Source of the DNA: Halobacterium jilantaiense
GTDB lineage: Archaea; Halobacteriota; Halobacteria; Halobacteriales; Halobacteriaceae
Direction of reading: 5' to 3'
Length of the DNA stretch: 64,000 nt
Assembly: GCF_900110535.1 (NCBI RefSeq)
Contig: NZ_FOJA01000001.1
Location: forward strand, 1,585,393 to 1,649,392
Shown here: positions 45,868-55,352 of the stretch, in pieces
Position numbering within the stretch: position 1 is the stretch's first letter
Layout: each line of letters begins with the position of its first letter
Made by a program: the position numbers and the translations under genes
The notes under the pieces: model-generated
Told to the model about the DNA's origin: nothing
The model's database searches: none
Seen by the model: the letters and a program-made list of their open reading frames with translations, nothing else

Positions 45868-47592
45868 TTACCGGAGCGCGTCGAGTTCGAACTCGAAGCC
45901 GGCGACCGGCACTTCGACGTCGTGGTCGACGATGACCGCGGGGTGGAGTTCGCCGACGACGCCCACTGGCTCGCCGTCGATTTCGACGGTGGCTGCGCGG
46001 CCGTCGATGAACGACGGGTGGTCCGTCGGCGGGGTCGAGAGGTCGACGTGGAACTCGTCGCAGAGCGCCTGCAGGCGCGCTTTGGCGTCCTCGTAGGAAG
46101 CGTCGTGGCGCGCGAGTACCGCGGCGACGGTGCGGCGTTCGGCGACGCCGGTGTCGGTGTCCCCGTCGGCGTGGGCCGCGAACCCGACTTCGGCGAGGTC
46201 CTGCGGGTAGCTGTGGTGGGTGTTGTTCTCCAAGACCGTCACGAGCGAGGGCAGCGCCCACGTGCGGAGGATGGTGAAGTCCTCGCTGTAGGGTTCGGAG
46301 ATGGTCGCTGGCTCCGCGGCTCCGACAGCGGTGTCGCCGGACGACTCGGGCGAGAGCCGCATGCGGTCGAAGTTCTCCGCCTCGCTGGTCATGTTGAAGT
46401 TCAAGAGGTCCTCGAAGCCGAGGCCGACGAGCGTCTGGCGGGCAGCGCGTTCGAGCCGCGAGGATTCGGTGCGGCCGCCGATGGTGTTGACCTCGGGGTA
46501 GCGCGGTTCGAGGTCGTTGAAGCCGTACGCGCGCCCGAGGTCGTCGACGATGTCTACGGGGTGTAGCACGTCGACGCGGTACGGGGGAATCTCGACGTCG
46601 TAGCCGTCGTCGACCGGCGTGGCGTCGAGGCCCGAGCGTTCGGCGAGGTCGACGACGTCGTCGGTGGTGAAGTCGACGCCGAGCAGCGTCTCGATGCGGT
46701 CGTGGGTGACGTGCTTGGTGCGGACCGCGAAGTCGGGACGGTGGAGTTCACGGCCCTCGTCGGCGTACTCGACGGTGACGTCCTCGATGGTGGCACCGCG
46801 GGCGTCCAGCGCGTAGCAGATGATGGCGCACATGCGGTCGAGGGTCCACTGGTCGGTGCCCGTGAGTTCGACGAACAGCTCCCGCGAGTCGGTCGTGACC
46901 TCGGTGCGGCGGCCGTTGATGACCGGCGGGAAGCTGAACAGCCCGATGTCGTCGTAGATAGCGGGGTAGGTCTCGTAGTCGTCGAGCAGGTCGGCGTACG
47001 TCTCCCCGGTCGGGTGTTCAGTGAGCACGTCGGCGGGCGTGCGTTCGGCGTCGTCGTCCAGTGGGACGAACGTGTCGCCGTCGGGTTCGATGCCCGTGTA
47101 CGTGATGGCGCGGGCGGTGGTGCCGTCGCTGTCGGGGTCGACGGCTTCGCCTTTGAGCATCGCGAGGTCGTGGATGCCGATAGCGCCTTTCGCTCGCTTG
47201 CGCCCCATCGTGGCGTGGAGTTTCTCCTGGAGCTGGATGAGCGAGTCCAGCGCGTCCTCGTCGAGGTCGACGCCCCGAATCACGGCACCGGTGACGTAGG
47301 GGCGGTCCTCGGGCACGTCTTCGACGGTGATGGTCCACTCGGGGCGGTTCGTGTCGGGGACGTGGACGCCGCGGTCGTCGCCGTAGTGGTAGCGCAGGCT
47401 GCGCGCGATGCCCTCGACGGAGAGGCGGTCGAGGCGGTCGGCCTCGAACTCGAGTTTGAAGTCGCCGTCCTCGGTCTCGCCCTCGTACTCGATGCCGAGG
47501 CCGAAGAGGTCCTGGCGGAGTTCGTCGTCGTCCTTGTTCCGGTGGCCGGTGAGCCGGCGGAGTTCGTCGGGGTCGACGTCGACGACGGGCAT
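45868..47592 (-). CDS. pheT: Phenylalanine-tRNA ligase beta subunit
   Basis: This 574-residue beta subunit of tetrameric PheRS shows the archaeal/eukaryotic short form: B3/B4 with WTLDRMCAIICYALDARG, B5 domain with VDFTTDDVVDLAERSGLDATPVDDGYDVEIPPYRVDVLHPVDIVDD, and a catalytic-like core with FEDLLNFNMTS. It overlaps pheS by one base (TGATG), so the subunits are translated together. The tRNA-binding and editing regions look complete. Confidence 0.96.
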   Translation of the reverse strand: MPVVDVDPDELRRLTGHRNKDDDELRQDLFGLGIEYEGETEDGDFKLEFEADRLDRLSVEGIARSLRYHYGDDRGVHVPDTNRPEWTITVEDVPEDRPYVTGAVIRGVDLDEDALDSLIQLQEKLHATMGRKRAKGAIGIHDLAMLKGEAVDPDSDGTTARAITYTGIEPDGDTFVPLDDDAERTPADVLTEHPTGETYADLLDDYETYPAIYDDIGLFSFPPVINGRRTEVTTDSRELFVELTGTDQWTLDRMCAIICYALDARGATIEDVTVEYADEGRELHRPDFAVRTKHVTHDRIETLLGVDFTTDDVVDLAERSGLDATPVDDGYDVEIPPYRVDVLHPVDIVDDLGRAYGFNDLEPRYPEVNTIGGRTESSRLERAARQTLVGLGFEDLLNFNMTSEAENFDRMRLSPESSGDTAVGAAEPATISEPYSEDFTILRTWALPSLVTVLENNTHHSYPQDLAEVGFAAHADGDTDTGVAERRTVAAVLARHDASYEDAKARLQALCDEFHVDLSTPPTDHPSFIDGRAATVEIDGEPVGVVGELHPAVIVDHDVEVPVAGFEFELDALR

Positions 47593-49100
47593 CAGTACAC
47601 CACCTCCGCGTCCCGCAGGAACGCCACGTCACACAGCGTCCCGTGGACGTCCCGGATGTCCTCGAAGCCGGTCATCAGCATCAACAGTCGTTCGAGGGCG
47701 AGCCCCCACGCCATCACGTCGGCGTCGACGTCGAGGGGTTCGAGCATCTCGGGTCGGAAGATGCCGGAGTTACCGATTTCGATGAGTTCGTCCGTCTCGG
47801 GGTGGCGGCCGAACAGCTCGAAGCTCGGCTCCGTGTAGGGGTTGTACGTGGGCTTGAACTGGAGGTCGTGGATGCCGAACTGGCTGTAGAACTCCCGGAA
47901 GGTCCCCATGAGGTCCCGGACCGAGAGGTCGTCGGCCACCACCAGACCCTCGATCTGGAAGAACTCCAGAAGGTGGGTAGAGTCGAGGGTGTCGTTCCGG
48001 TAAGCCTTCTCGACGCTGAAGTACCGGGCGGGCGGCTCCACGTCTTCGTCGGCGACGCCGGCGAGGTAGCGGGCGCTGAGGCTCGTCGTGTGCCCGCGGA
48101 GCGCGAGCGCCCGCGCGAAGTCCTCGTCCCACGGCGAGTGGTAGCCGTCGCCGTCGTCACCGACACCCTCGCGGTGCGCGCGCTCGACGCGCTCCACGAG
48201 GTCGGCGGGCAGCGAGTCGATTCGCTCGGGGTTGGAGAGCGCGAACCGGTCCCAGTGGTTCCGGGCCGGGTGGTCCTGTGGCATGAACAGGCAGTCGTTG
48301 ATGTAGAAGTCGGCGTCGACGTGGGGGCCGTCCATCTCCTGGAAGCCCATCCCGACGAGGACGTCTTTCACGCGTTCGGCCGCCTGTCGGAGGACGTGGG
48401 TCTTCCCGGGCGTGTAGTCGGCGGCGTCGGCTTCGACGTTGTAGTCCGCGAACTCGACGTCTTCCCACTCGCCGGAGGCGAGCAGCTCGGGCGTGAGTTC
48501 GCCGACCTCCTCGGCGGCCTCGACGCCGGCCATGAGCTCCGTGACGCCGGCTTCGGTGAGCGTCACCGACCGGACTGTCCGCTCGCGAACATCCACGAGG
48601 TCGCGGCTCGCAAGCTGGTCGACGACGGCGGCGTCGTCGACGCTGCCGCCGTCGGCGAGCGTTGCGAGCGCGTCGGCCTCGGGGTCGGTGTCGGGGTCGG
48701 CGTCGGGGTCGGCGGAGAGTTCGCCCGAGTCGATGCTGCCGTAGCCCTTCCGGGCGTAGTTCGACAGCGCGATGTCCACCTGCGGCCCCTCCAGACCGGA
48801 GGCACCGATGGCTCGCCCCATCTGGACCGGGGACTCGTCGGCACCCGCCTCCAGAGCGGCCCGGTAGAGCCGGACCTCGGGGAGGGCGGCGTCGGCGTAC
48901 TCGCGGCCTTCGTCGGTGAGCGATACGTCTGTGGTGCTGGCCTCGCTGACGGCGACCAGGCCGGCGTCCTCGAGTTCGAACGCGGCTCCGGCGACCGTCT
49001 CCGGCGGGTAGTCGGTCTCCGCCGCGAGGGCCTCGATTCGTCGTGGGTCGTCGGCGCTCGCCGCTTCGAGCACCGCGACCTGCTGTGCTGGCAGTTTCAT
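47592..49100 (-). CDS. pheS: Phenylalanine-tRNA ligase alpha subunit
   Basis: This 502-residue catalytic subunit has N-terminal winged-helix DNA/tRNA-binding repeats (to about 200), an acidic insert near 128-142 (ADPDADPDTDPEAD) and class II motifs: MDGPHVDADFYINDCLFMPQDHPARN (motif 1), RYFSVEKAYRNDTLDSTHLLEFFQIEG (motif 2) and GWGLALERLLML-like VMAWGLALERLLML (motif 3). The start at 49100 (MKLPAQQ) has an AT box near 49120-49128. The insert is a typical haloarchaeal acidic expansion. Confidence 0.96.
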   Translation of the reverse strand: MKLPAQQVAVLEAASADDPRRIEALAAETDYPPETVAGAAFELEDAGLVAVSEASTTDVSLTDEGREYADAALPEVRLYRAALEAGADESPVQMGRAIGASGLEGPQVDIALSNYARKGYGSIDSGELSADPDADPDTDPEADALATLADGGSVDDAAVVDQLASRDLVDVRERTVRSVTLTEAGVTELMAGVEAAEEVGELTPELLASGEWEDVEFADYNVEADAADYTPGKTHVLRQAAERVKDVLVGMGFQEMDGPHVDADFYINDCLFMPQDHPARNHWDRFALSNPERIDSLPADLVERVERAHREGVGDDGDGYHSPWDEDFARALALRGHTTSLSARYLAGVADEDVEPPARYFSVEKAYRNDTLDSTHLLEFFQIEGLVVADDLSVRDLMGTFREFYSQFGIHDLQFKPTYNPYTEPSFELFGRHPETDELIEIGNSGIFRPEMLEPLDVDADVMAWGLALERLLMLMTGFEDIRDVHGTLCDVAFLRDAEVVY

Positions 49101-49333
49101 TGTGCGTAGGCGCGTGTGGCAGTCAGTTATCGGTTCCGAACCGCAGCCCGACCGCGTGGTTTCGGCCGCCCCGGCGCGCCAGCGCCAGGGCGGCGTCCGC
49201 CACGCGTCAGGCGAAGAAGAATCCGAACCCGAGACGCGCGGCTGGCTCGCGCCTCGTACGTCCGGCACTGGGTTCGGACGCCATGTGCGAAGCGTGGACG
49301 CGTCCCGGCAAAAACGTTCCGTCGGTGCCGGGG

Positions 49334-50515
49334 TTACTCCGCGGGGTCGCCGACGTCAGCGAGGCCGAGTTCGCGTTCGGCCGCGGCCGCGACCTCCGGG
49401 ACGTGTTCCTCGGGGGCGTAGACGCCGAAGCGCCACTGAACGCGCTGGGAGGCGAGCATGCCCTCGACGAGCGGGCTCTGTTCGTCCAGCCGCCGGGTGT
49501 CGCCGTTGACCGCGACGCGCACCGAGGACTCGGGCATCGAGGGTTCGCCGGGCGTGTCGACGACGACGGCGTGCTCGGGGACGCCGGCGGTGTCGGCGAT
49601 GTCGGCCTCGAAGTCGCGGGCTGCCTCGTAGTCCGCGGTCGCGACGTCGTCTGGGACGGCGTCGCGTTCGGTCCAGACGGCGCGCTTGTAGAGGTCACGG
49701 TCGCGGACGCGCCGGGCGGCGTCCCGGGTCGCCTCGCAGTCCCGGAGCGCAGCGAGCAGTTCGGCGTCGGTCATGCGGGCGAACGTCTCGATGTCGAGGT
49801 CGGTGGCGTCGAGCAGGCGAGCGCCCGCACGGTCGAGCATCGCGCCCGCGATGCGGGAGACGTGGTGGCGGTAGACGGCCGAGTTCATGAGCGCCCGGCC
49901 GACGAGCACGCTCTCGGCGGTTGCGACGTTGCCTTCGGCGAGCACGAGGTCGTCGTCCCGGAAGGTGAGCGCGCGCAGCAGGCGGCCGTGGTCGATGGTG
50001 CCGTAGGGGACGCCGGTGTGGTGGGCGTCCCGCACGAGGTAGTCCATCCGGTCGACGTCCAGTTCTCCTGCGACGAGCTGGCCGAGTCTGCCCTCGCCGG
50101 CGACCAGGTCGGCGACCCGTTCGGGGTCGAGGCCGTGGTCGCTGAGGACGTCGCCGACCACGCCGTTCGAGAGGAGGCGGTCGACGTCGTCGTGGTGGCG
50201 GCCGAGGCGGCGCTGGATGATGCCCTCGGTCTGGTGGCCGTATGGGCCGTGGCCGATGTCGTGGAGGAGCGCCGCGGCGCGGACGGTGTCGGCGCGCGCA
50301 CCGGTGACGTCGAGGTGGTCGAGCGCGCGGTCGGCGAGGTGGTAGACGCCTAGCGAATGCTCGAATCGCGTGTGGTTCGCCGACGGGTAGACGAGCCGGA
50401 CGGTGGAGAGCTGCTTGATGTGGCGGAGCCGCTGGACGGGACGGGTGTCGAGCAGCGCCTCCGCGACGCCGTCGACCTCGATGTAGTCGTGGACGCTGTC
50501 CTTGATTGCGCGCAT
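49334..50515 (-). CDS. HD-domain phosphohydrolase (dNTPase/SAMHD1-like)
   Basis: This 393-residue HD protein begins with the typical IKDSVHDYIEV...VQRLRHIKQL of the SAMHD1-like group. Metal ligands are His53 (TRFEHSLGV), His85-Asp86 (LLHDIGHGPYGH) and the Asp in ELDVDRMDYLVRD near residue 155. The likely substrate is a dNTP or related nucleotide. The C-terminal 120 residues are beta-rich and acidic with no known domain. The start is at 50515, with an AT box near 50539-50545. Confidence 0.88.
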   Translation of the reverse strand: MRAIKDSVHDYIEVDGVAEALLDTRPVQRLRHIKQLSTVRLVYPSANHTRFEHSLGVYHLADRALDHLDVTGARADTVRAAALLHDIGHGPYGHQTEGIIQRRLGRHHDDVDRLLSNGVVGDVLSDHGLDPERVADLVAGEGRLGQLVAGELDVDRMDYLVRDAHHTGVPYGTIDHGRLLRALTFRDDDLVLAEGNVATAESVLVGRALMNSAVYRHHVSRIAGAMLDRAGARLLDATDLDIETFARMTDAELLAALRDCEATRDAARRVRDRDLYKRAVWTERDAVPDDVATADYEAARDFEADIADTAGVPEHAVVVDTPGEPSMPESSVRVAVNGDTRRLDEQSPLVEGMLASQRVQWRFGVYAPEEHVPEVAAAAERELGLADVGDPAE

Positions 50516-50802
50516 TCGTCCGACCTCTGGGCGGGCGCAGACAAAGGTGGTTCGACACCACCGCGCGAGCCTCGGTAGGCCCGTCTTACCGTGAAGTTCG
50601 AGCGATAGAGAATCACCATCTCTGACGTTCTTCGACCCGTTGAACCGATCTACGCTGCGCACTGGACTCGTCGCCGAACCGTGTAGCGAACTCCCACGCT
50701 AACTCGGAGCCTGTCGGCGTCACGAAACTTTCTTCGTGGGGTGTGCGCAAGACGTACGCACGACGACGAGACGGCCTGCGACGACCTAGTCACTGACCCA
50801 CC
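50516..50802. other. Intergenic region, no gene seen
   Basis: This 287-nt gap separates two divergent genes. It contains two small hairpins, CACGAA-ACTTTC-TTCGTG (50722-50739) and GTGCG-CAAGACGTA-CGCAC (50744-50762), upstream of the HalOD1 gene. They may belong to its 5' leader. Confidence 0.4.
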
Positions 50803-51087
50803 ATGACCGACGACAACCACCGTAGCCACAGTTGCAGTGGCCGAGATGGAACTCGCTGCCGGTTCACAATCTCGGAGTACGACCGCGCGAGCATCGGCGT
50901 CGTCGAGGCGGTGGCGACTGCCACGGACCGGGACGCCGGTTCGCTCCCCCCGCTCGGCCGAGTCATCGACCCGGACGCGCTCGACGACCTCCTGGGCCGC
51001 GGCGGAGACGTCGAAATCACCTTCGAGTACGCCGACGCCGAGGTGACTGTCCAGGGCGACGGCACCGTCTTCGTCACCGGCGATTGA
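50803..51087 (+). CDS. HalOD1 output-domain protein
   Basis: This 94-residue protein consists of one HalOD1 domain (IGVVEAVATATDRDAGSLPPLGRVIDPDALDDLL, ITFEYADAEVTVQGDGTVFV). The domain is a halophile-specific output module of signalling proteins; here it stands alone. No sensor or receiver lies next to it. A leader of unknown length is likely because no AT box sits at the usual distance. Confidence 0.82.
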   Translation: MTDDNHRSHSCSGRDGTRCRFTISEYDRASIGVVEAVATATDRDAGSLPPLGRVIDPDALDDLLGRGGDVEITFEYADAEVTVQGDGTVFVTGD

Positions 51088-51134
51088 GCGGGCGGCCGAA
51101 ACCCGCTTGACTGTCCAGTAACTACGGCCTACCG

Positions 51135-51827
51135 ATGAGTCGCCCGCGTATCGCGCTGCTTACCGCCGCACACGAGCCCGAGGAGACCACGCGGAACTTC
51201 CGCCGCGAACTCGACGCTGACCTCGCCGAGTTCCACGCGAAAGCGGGGGAGCTCCCGAACCGGCACCCCGACGCGTTCGACGGGGTGGTCGTCACCGGGT
51301 CGAAGTCGTCGGTGTACTGGGACGACGACTGGATTCCCGCCCTCGTCGACTACGTCGCAGCAGCTCACGAGGCGGACGTCCCGATTCTCGGCGTCTGTTT
51401 CGGCCATCAGGTGCTCGCGGAGGCCCTCGGCGGCACTGTCGAGGACATGGGCGCGTTCGAGCTCGGCTACCGCGAGGTCGACCGCACCACCGACGACCCC
51501 GTCTTCGAGGGCGTTCCGGAGACGTTCACGACGTTCACGACCCACGGCGACACCGTCACCGACCTGCCGCCGGGGGCGACGCTGCTCGCCGAGAACGACT
51601 ACGGCGTCCACGCGTTCCGGGCGGGAGACAGCGTCGGCGTCCAGTTCCACCCCGAGTACGACAACGAGACCGCCGAGCGCATCGCCCGCGAGAAGGACGT
51701 CGACGAGGACCGCCGCGAGGCAGTGCTGGCCGGCATCACGCCCGAGGCCTACGACGCCGCCTGCGAGGCCAAACGGCTCTTCGAGAACTTCACGAGCCGC
51801 CTCGCGTCGCCGGCAGCCGGCGACTGA
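51135..51827 (+). CDS. Class I glutamine amidotransferase-like protein
   Basis: This 230-residue protein has the GATase1 fold: VVTGSKSSVYWDDDWI (oxyanion strand), nucleophile Cys88 in GVCFGHQ and the His-Glu pair in QFHPEYD near residue 177. It resembles stand-alone GMP synthase-like amidotransferases whose ammonia acceptor or peptidase role is unknown. It is cytoplasmic. No synthase partner is adjacent. Confidence 0.9.
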   Translation: MSRPRIALLTAAHEPEETTRNFRRELDADLAEFHAKAGELPNRHPDAFDGVVVTGSKSSVYWDDDWIPALVDYVAAAHEADVPILGVCFGHQVLAEALGGTVEDMGAFELGYREVDRTTDDPVFEGVPETFTTFTTHGDTVTDLPPGATLLAENDYGVHAFRAGDSVGVQFHPEYDNETAERIAREKDVDEDRREAVLAGITPEAYDAACEAKRLFENFTSRLASPAAGD

Positions 51828-51895
51828 CCGCGTTCCGGGCCGAGAACTGCTAGTGGACCAGTAGGCTTTTTCACTGTTTGCGCCCGAGTACCAGT

Positions 51896-53059
51896 ATGCT
51901 CGATTACGTGGGCCTGGAGGCCGACCTCGACAGCGAGGAGCGACTCATCCGGGACACCGCTCGGGAGTTCGTCGACGAACACGTCCGCGACGACATCGGC
52001 GACCACTACCTCGAGGGGACGTTCCCGACGGAACTCATCCCCGAGATGGGCGAACTCGGATTCTACGCGCCGAACCTCGAAGGGTACGGGCTGCCGAACG
52101 TCTCGGAGACGGCCTACGGGCTCCTGATGCAGGAACTGGAGGCCTGCGACTCGGGGCTGCGCTCGATGGCGAGCGTGCAGGGCGCGCTCGTCATGTACCC
52201 AATCCACGCGTACGGCAGCGAGGAGCAGAAAGAGGAGTGGCTGCCCGCCCTCGGCCGCGGCGAGGCCGTCGGCTGCTTCGGACTGACCGAGCCGGAGCAC
52301 GGCTCGAACCCCTCCGCGATGGAGACGACAGCCGAGCCGGACGGCGACGAGTACGTCCTGAACGGCTCGAAGACGTGGATCACGAACTCGCCCATCGCGG
52401 ACGTCGCGGTGGTCTGGGCGAGAGACAAGAGCGAGGACGGCGACCCCGTCCGGGGCTTCCTCGTGGAGACCGACCGTGACGGCGTCACCACGAACGAGAT
52501 TCACGAGAAGCTCTCGCTGCGCGCCTCGATTACGGGCGAAATCAGCCTCCAGAACGTCCGCGTCCCGAAGGAGAACCGCCTCCCGGGCGTCGAGGGCATG
52601 AAGGGGCCGCTGTCCTGTCTCACGCAGGCCCGCTACGGTATCGCGTGGGGCGCGGTCGGCGCGGCCCGCGACTGCTTCGAGACGGCTCGCGCGTACGCGA
52701 CGGACCGCGAGCAGTTCGGGAAGCCCATCGGCGGCTTCCAGATGCAACAGGAGAAACTCGCCGAGATGGCGACCCAGATTACGACGAGCCAGCTGCTCGC
52801 CCACCGGCTCGCCGAGCTCAAGGAGCGCGGCGACCTCCGGCCGCAGCACGTCTCGATGGCCAAGCGCAACAACGTCCGAATGGCCCGCGACCAGTCCCGC
52901 ATCGCCCGCGAGATGCTCGGCGGGAACGGCATCACCGCGGACTACTCGCCGATGCGCCACATGACGAACATGGAGACGGTCTACACGTACGAGGGCACCC
53001 ACGACATCCACACGCTGATTCTCGGCGAGGACCTCACCGGCATGCAGGCCTACCAGTAG
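51896..53059 (+). CDS. Acyl-CoA dehydrogenase (glutaryl-CoA dehydrogenase-like)
   Basis: This 387-residue flavoenzyme oxidises an acyl-CoA to the enoyl form. CFGLTEPEHGSNPSAM and WITNSPIADVAVVWA contact FAD; the catalytic Glu is in TYEGTHDIHTLILG, the position used by glutaryl-CoA dehydrogenase and relatives. The Arg in LTQARYGIAWG also fits that subgroup, whose reaction includes decarboxylation. GGCTTTTTCAC at 51863-51873 gives a leaderless promoter. No electron-transfer flavoprotein gene is nearby. Confidence 0.9.
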   Translation: MLDYVGLEADLDSEERLIRDTAREFVDEHVRDDIGDHYLEGTFPTELIPEMGELGFYAPNLEGYGLPNVSETAYGLLMQELEACDSGLRSMASVQGALVMYPIHAYGSEEQKEEWLPALGRGEAVGCFGLTEPEHGSNPSAMETTAEPDGDEYVLNGSKTWITNSPIADVAVVWARDKSEDGDPVRGFLVETDRDGVTTNEIHEKLSLRASITGEISLQNVRVPKENRLPGVEGMKGPLSCLTQARYGIAWGAVGAARDCFETARAYATDREQFGKPIGGFQMQQEKLAEMATQITTSQLLAHRLAELKERGDLRPQHVSMAKRNNVRMARDQSRIAREMLGGNGITADYSPMRHMTNMETVYTYEGTHDIHTLILGEDLTGMQAYQ

Positions 53060-53118
53060 GCCGAATCTTCGCTTCCGTCCCGACAAGACACTTATCGGGG
53101 CCGCCGGAACTCCCGGAT

Positions 53119-53976
53119 ATGCCCTCTCGCAGAGCCCTCCTCCGGACCGGCGGTGCCGCCGCGCTCGCTGCGCTTGCCGGCTGCCAGTCGGTGTCCGCGC
53201 CGCGCCGCGACGCTACACAGCCCGAGTCGTCGGGTGCGGGCGAGTATCGGCTGGACGCCGACGCGATTGCGCCCGCCAGGGTCGCCGACAGCGCGACTGT
53301 CGGTGTCGCCAGCCCCGACCTCCACGAACTCGTCGCGGACGCCGCCGAACGGGACGGCCGCGTCGACCTGCGGAGCGACGGGAGCGCCGACCGGGACGAG
53401 ACGCTCGCGCTCGGAGCGTTCGAGTACCTGCGGTTCGACGGCAGTACGTACGAACCGACGGCGTCGTTCGCGGGGTTCGCCGAGGAAGCGAGTTACCGGT
53501 ACGAGGCTGTCGCCGTCAACGACAGCGAGGTCGACGACGGCGGCGACGTGGCAGCGTACGGCGACCTGACTGCTGCGCAGCAAAGGGTCGCGGACGAGCT
53601 GCTCGGCACCGGATCGTACACCGTTGGACACCACGAAGAGAAGCCGGAGGCGGTCAGAGTGTTCGACCGCACGGCGTTCCTGCGAGCCGACGGCGAGACG
53701 TACCGCGTTCAGGCTGCCATCGGCGACCACGGCCCGCACTACATGCTCACGCTGGACCCAGCCGACCCCAGCGAGGGCGACCAGGTCGTGACGGTGCCCG
53801 GCGACCCGCCGGAGGCCGACTGGACCGACGTACTCGTGGCGGGCCTCGATACCGGGGGTGGCGGCGTCGAGAAAAGCTCCAACGACGAGGCGTTCGGCGA
53901 GTACCTCGGCCGCGTCGACTACGTCGCCACCGCGACGCGCGTCCTCGACGTCTCGGTCACCGAGACCGTCCAGTAG
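53119..53976 (+). CDS. Tat lipoprotein, paralogue 1
   Basis: This 285-residue lipoprotein has the leader SRRALLRTGG and lipobox LAGC (cysteine at residue 22). The mature part is acidic and beta-rich with no known domain. It aligns along its whole length with the next gene: LVADAA-RDGRVDL, TYEPTASF, ADELL...GSYTVG/HTVGRHE, LTLDPADP and VDYVATA. It lies 59 nt after the acyl-CoA dehydrogenase gene and could share its transcript. Confidence 0.75.
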   Translation: MPSRRALLRTGGAAALAALAGCQSVSAPRRDATQPESSGAGEYRLDADAIAPARVADSATVGVASPDLHELVADAAERDGRVDLRSDGSADRDETLALGAFEYLRFDGSTYEPTASFAGFAEEASYRYEAVAVNDSEVDDGGDVAAYGDLTAAQQRVADELLGTGSYTVGHHEEKPEAVRVFDRTAFLRADGETYRVQAAIGDHGPHYMLTLDPADPSEGDQVVTVPGDPPEADWTDVLVAGLDTGGGGVEKSSNDEAFGEYLGRVDYVATATRVLDVSVTETVQ

Positions 53977-54050
53977 CGCGCGACGGCGGCCGTTACGAGA
54001 ATCTGGGACCGCAGCGAAGACACTTACAGCGGCGACTGGAACGCCCCGGC

Positions 54051-54917
54051 ATGGTCTCTCGCAGGAGGTGTCTCCGAGCGGGCGGGGCCGCCGCGCTCGC
54101 CGCACTCGCCGGCTGCGCGGGCGGCAACGGCGGCGACGGCGAGCGCGATGCGACCGACAACGCTAGCAGCGGCGACGGGCTTCGGCTCACCGGAGAAGCG
54201 GTCGCGCCGGCGGACGTGCCGGACGGCGCGACGGTGGCGGTGTCGGAGCGCGACCTCCACGGGCTCGTCGCTGACGCGGCGACCGCCGACGGCCGCGTGG
54301 ACCTCGACCGCGGCGGGAGCGGCCCGGGGCAGGACGCGACGCTGACGCTCGGCGCGTTCCCGTACGTCGAGTTCGCCGGTGACACCTACGAGCCGACGGC
54401 GTCGTTCGCGCCGGCCGGCACGGAGACGGTCTACCAGTACGAACTCGCGGCCGTCGACGACGCTGACGCGCCCGAGCGGGGAAACGACGTGCTGCGGTAC
54501 GGCGACCTCGCCGACGGCGAGCGGGCGTTCGCCGACCGGCTGCTGGACGACGGGACGCACACGGTCGGCCGCCACGAGCAGCGGCCGCCGGGCGCGGAGC
54601 CGTTCCGGCCCGGACGGTACCTCCGGACCGGGGACGCCGCGTACCGGGTTCGGGTGTCGGTCGGCGACGTGCCCGCCCACCACATGCTCGCGCTGGACCC
54701 GGCCGACCCCGGGTCGGACGCACGGGTCGTGACGGTCGCCGACCGCGCCCCCGACCCCGAGTGGGCGGGCGTGTTCGCCGCAGTCCTCGGTGCCGGCACA
54801 GTGAGCATCGAGGGCGTTGCCGACGCCGAGGGCCTCGTCGACTACCTCGACGGCGTCGGGTACGTCGCGACGGCTGCAGACGTGCTCTCCGTCGAAGTGG
54901 CGGGAGCCGGTGACTAG
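54051..54917 (+). CDS. Tat lipoprotein, paralogue 2
   Basis: This 288-residue lipoprotein has leader SRRRCLRAGG and lipobox LAGC (cysteine about residue 22). It is the tandem paralogue of 53119-53976 (shared LHGLVADAATADGRVDL, TYEPTASFAPAG, DDGTHTVGRHEQRP, HMLALDPADP, YVATAADVLSVEV). Function is unknown. Its anchoring outside the membrane is inferred from the leader. Confidence 0.75.
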   Translation: MVSRRRCLRAGGAAALAALAGCAGGNGGDGERDATDNASSGDGLRLTGEAVAPADVPDGATVAVSERDLHGLVADAATADGRVDLDRGGSGPGQDATLTLGAFPYVEFAGDTYEPTASFAPAGTETVYQYELAAVDDADAPERGNDVLRYGDLADGERAFADRLLDDGTHTVGRHEQRPPGAEPFRPGRYLRTGDAAYRVRVSVGDVPAHHMLALDPADPGSDARVVTVADRAPDPEWAGVFAAVLGAGTVSIEGVADAEGLVDYLDGVGYVATAADVLSVEVAGAGD

Positions 54918-54975
54918 AAGACGTGTGTGACCGCCGCGGCACCGGCTTGGACGCCCGGCACCTGACGGTTGCCGA

Positions 54976-55350
54976 CTACTCGCGAGCCGGCGGGTCGTCG
55001 CGCACGACGTTGCCGAGCATCGCCCGGCGGTCCGCGCCCGCCCGGTAGAGGCGCTCGCGGAGCGTGCCGTAGCCGGGGACCGTCCGGAGCGCGGCGAACA
55101 CCGGCCGGAGTTCCGGGAAGTCCCGTTCGAGCGTGCGCTCGATGGCCTCGCCACACGAGTAGACGGCGTCGTCGGTGAGGAGGTGCGCGCAGTCCTCGTA
55201 GTCGTCGGGCAGCCGCGCGAGCTGGTCGGGGGACAGCTCCGTGAATCCGACGAGGTCCACGTCGCCGTGGCGCGCGGCGAAGTTCGCACACCACGTGCAG
55301 AAGCCGCAGTCGTCGTCGAACACCAGCCGCGGTGGGTACGCCTCGGACAT
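54976..55350 (-). CDS. DCC-family thiol-disulfide oxidoreductase-like protein (DUF393)
   Basis: This 124-residue protein has the family signature LVFDDDCGFCTWCANF, with the DxDCxxC-type motif, and ends with PVFAALRTVPGYGTLRERLYR. The fold resembles thioredoxin-like enzymes; substrates are unknown. It starts 2 nt after the cupin gene stop on the same strand, so both are an operon. Confidence 0.85.
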   Translation of the reverse strand: MSEAYPPRLVFDDDCGFCTWCANFAARHGDVDLVGFTELSPDQLARLPDDYEDCAHLLTDDAVYSCGEAIERTLERDFPELRPVFAALRTVPGYGTLRERLYRAGADRRAMLGNVVRDDPPARE

Positions 55351-55352
55351 GG

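Noticed and set aside
43900-46566. An 888-codon plus-strand frame
   Set aside because: It crosses MC1, the AbrB-like gene, pyrD and pheT in wrong frames. These genes have clear homologues.
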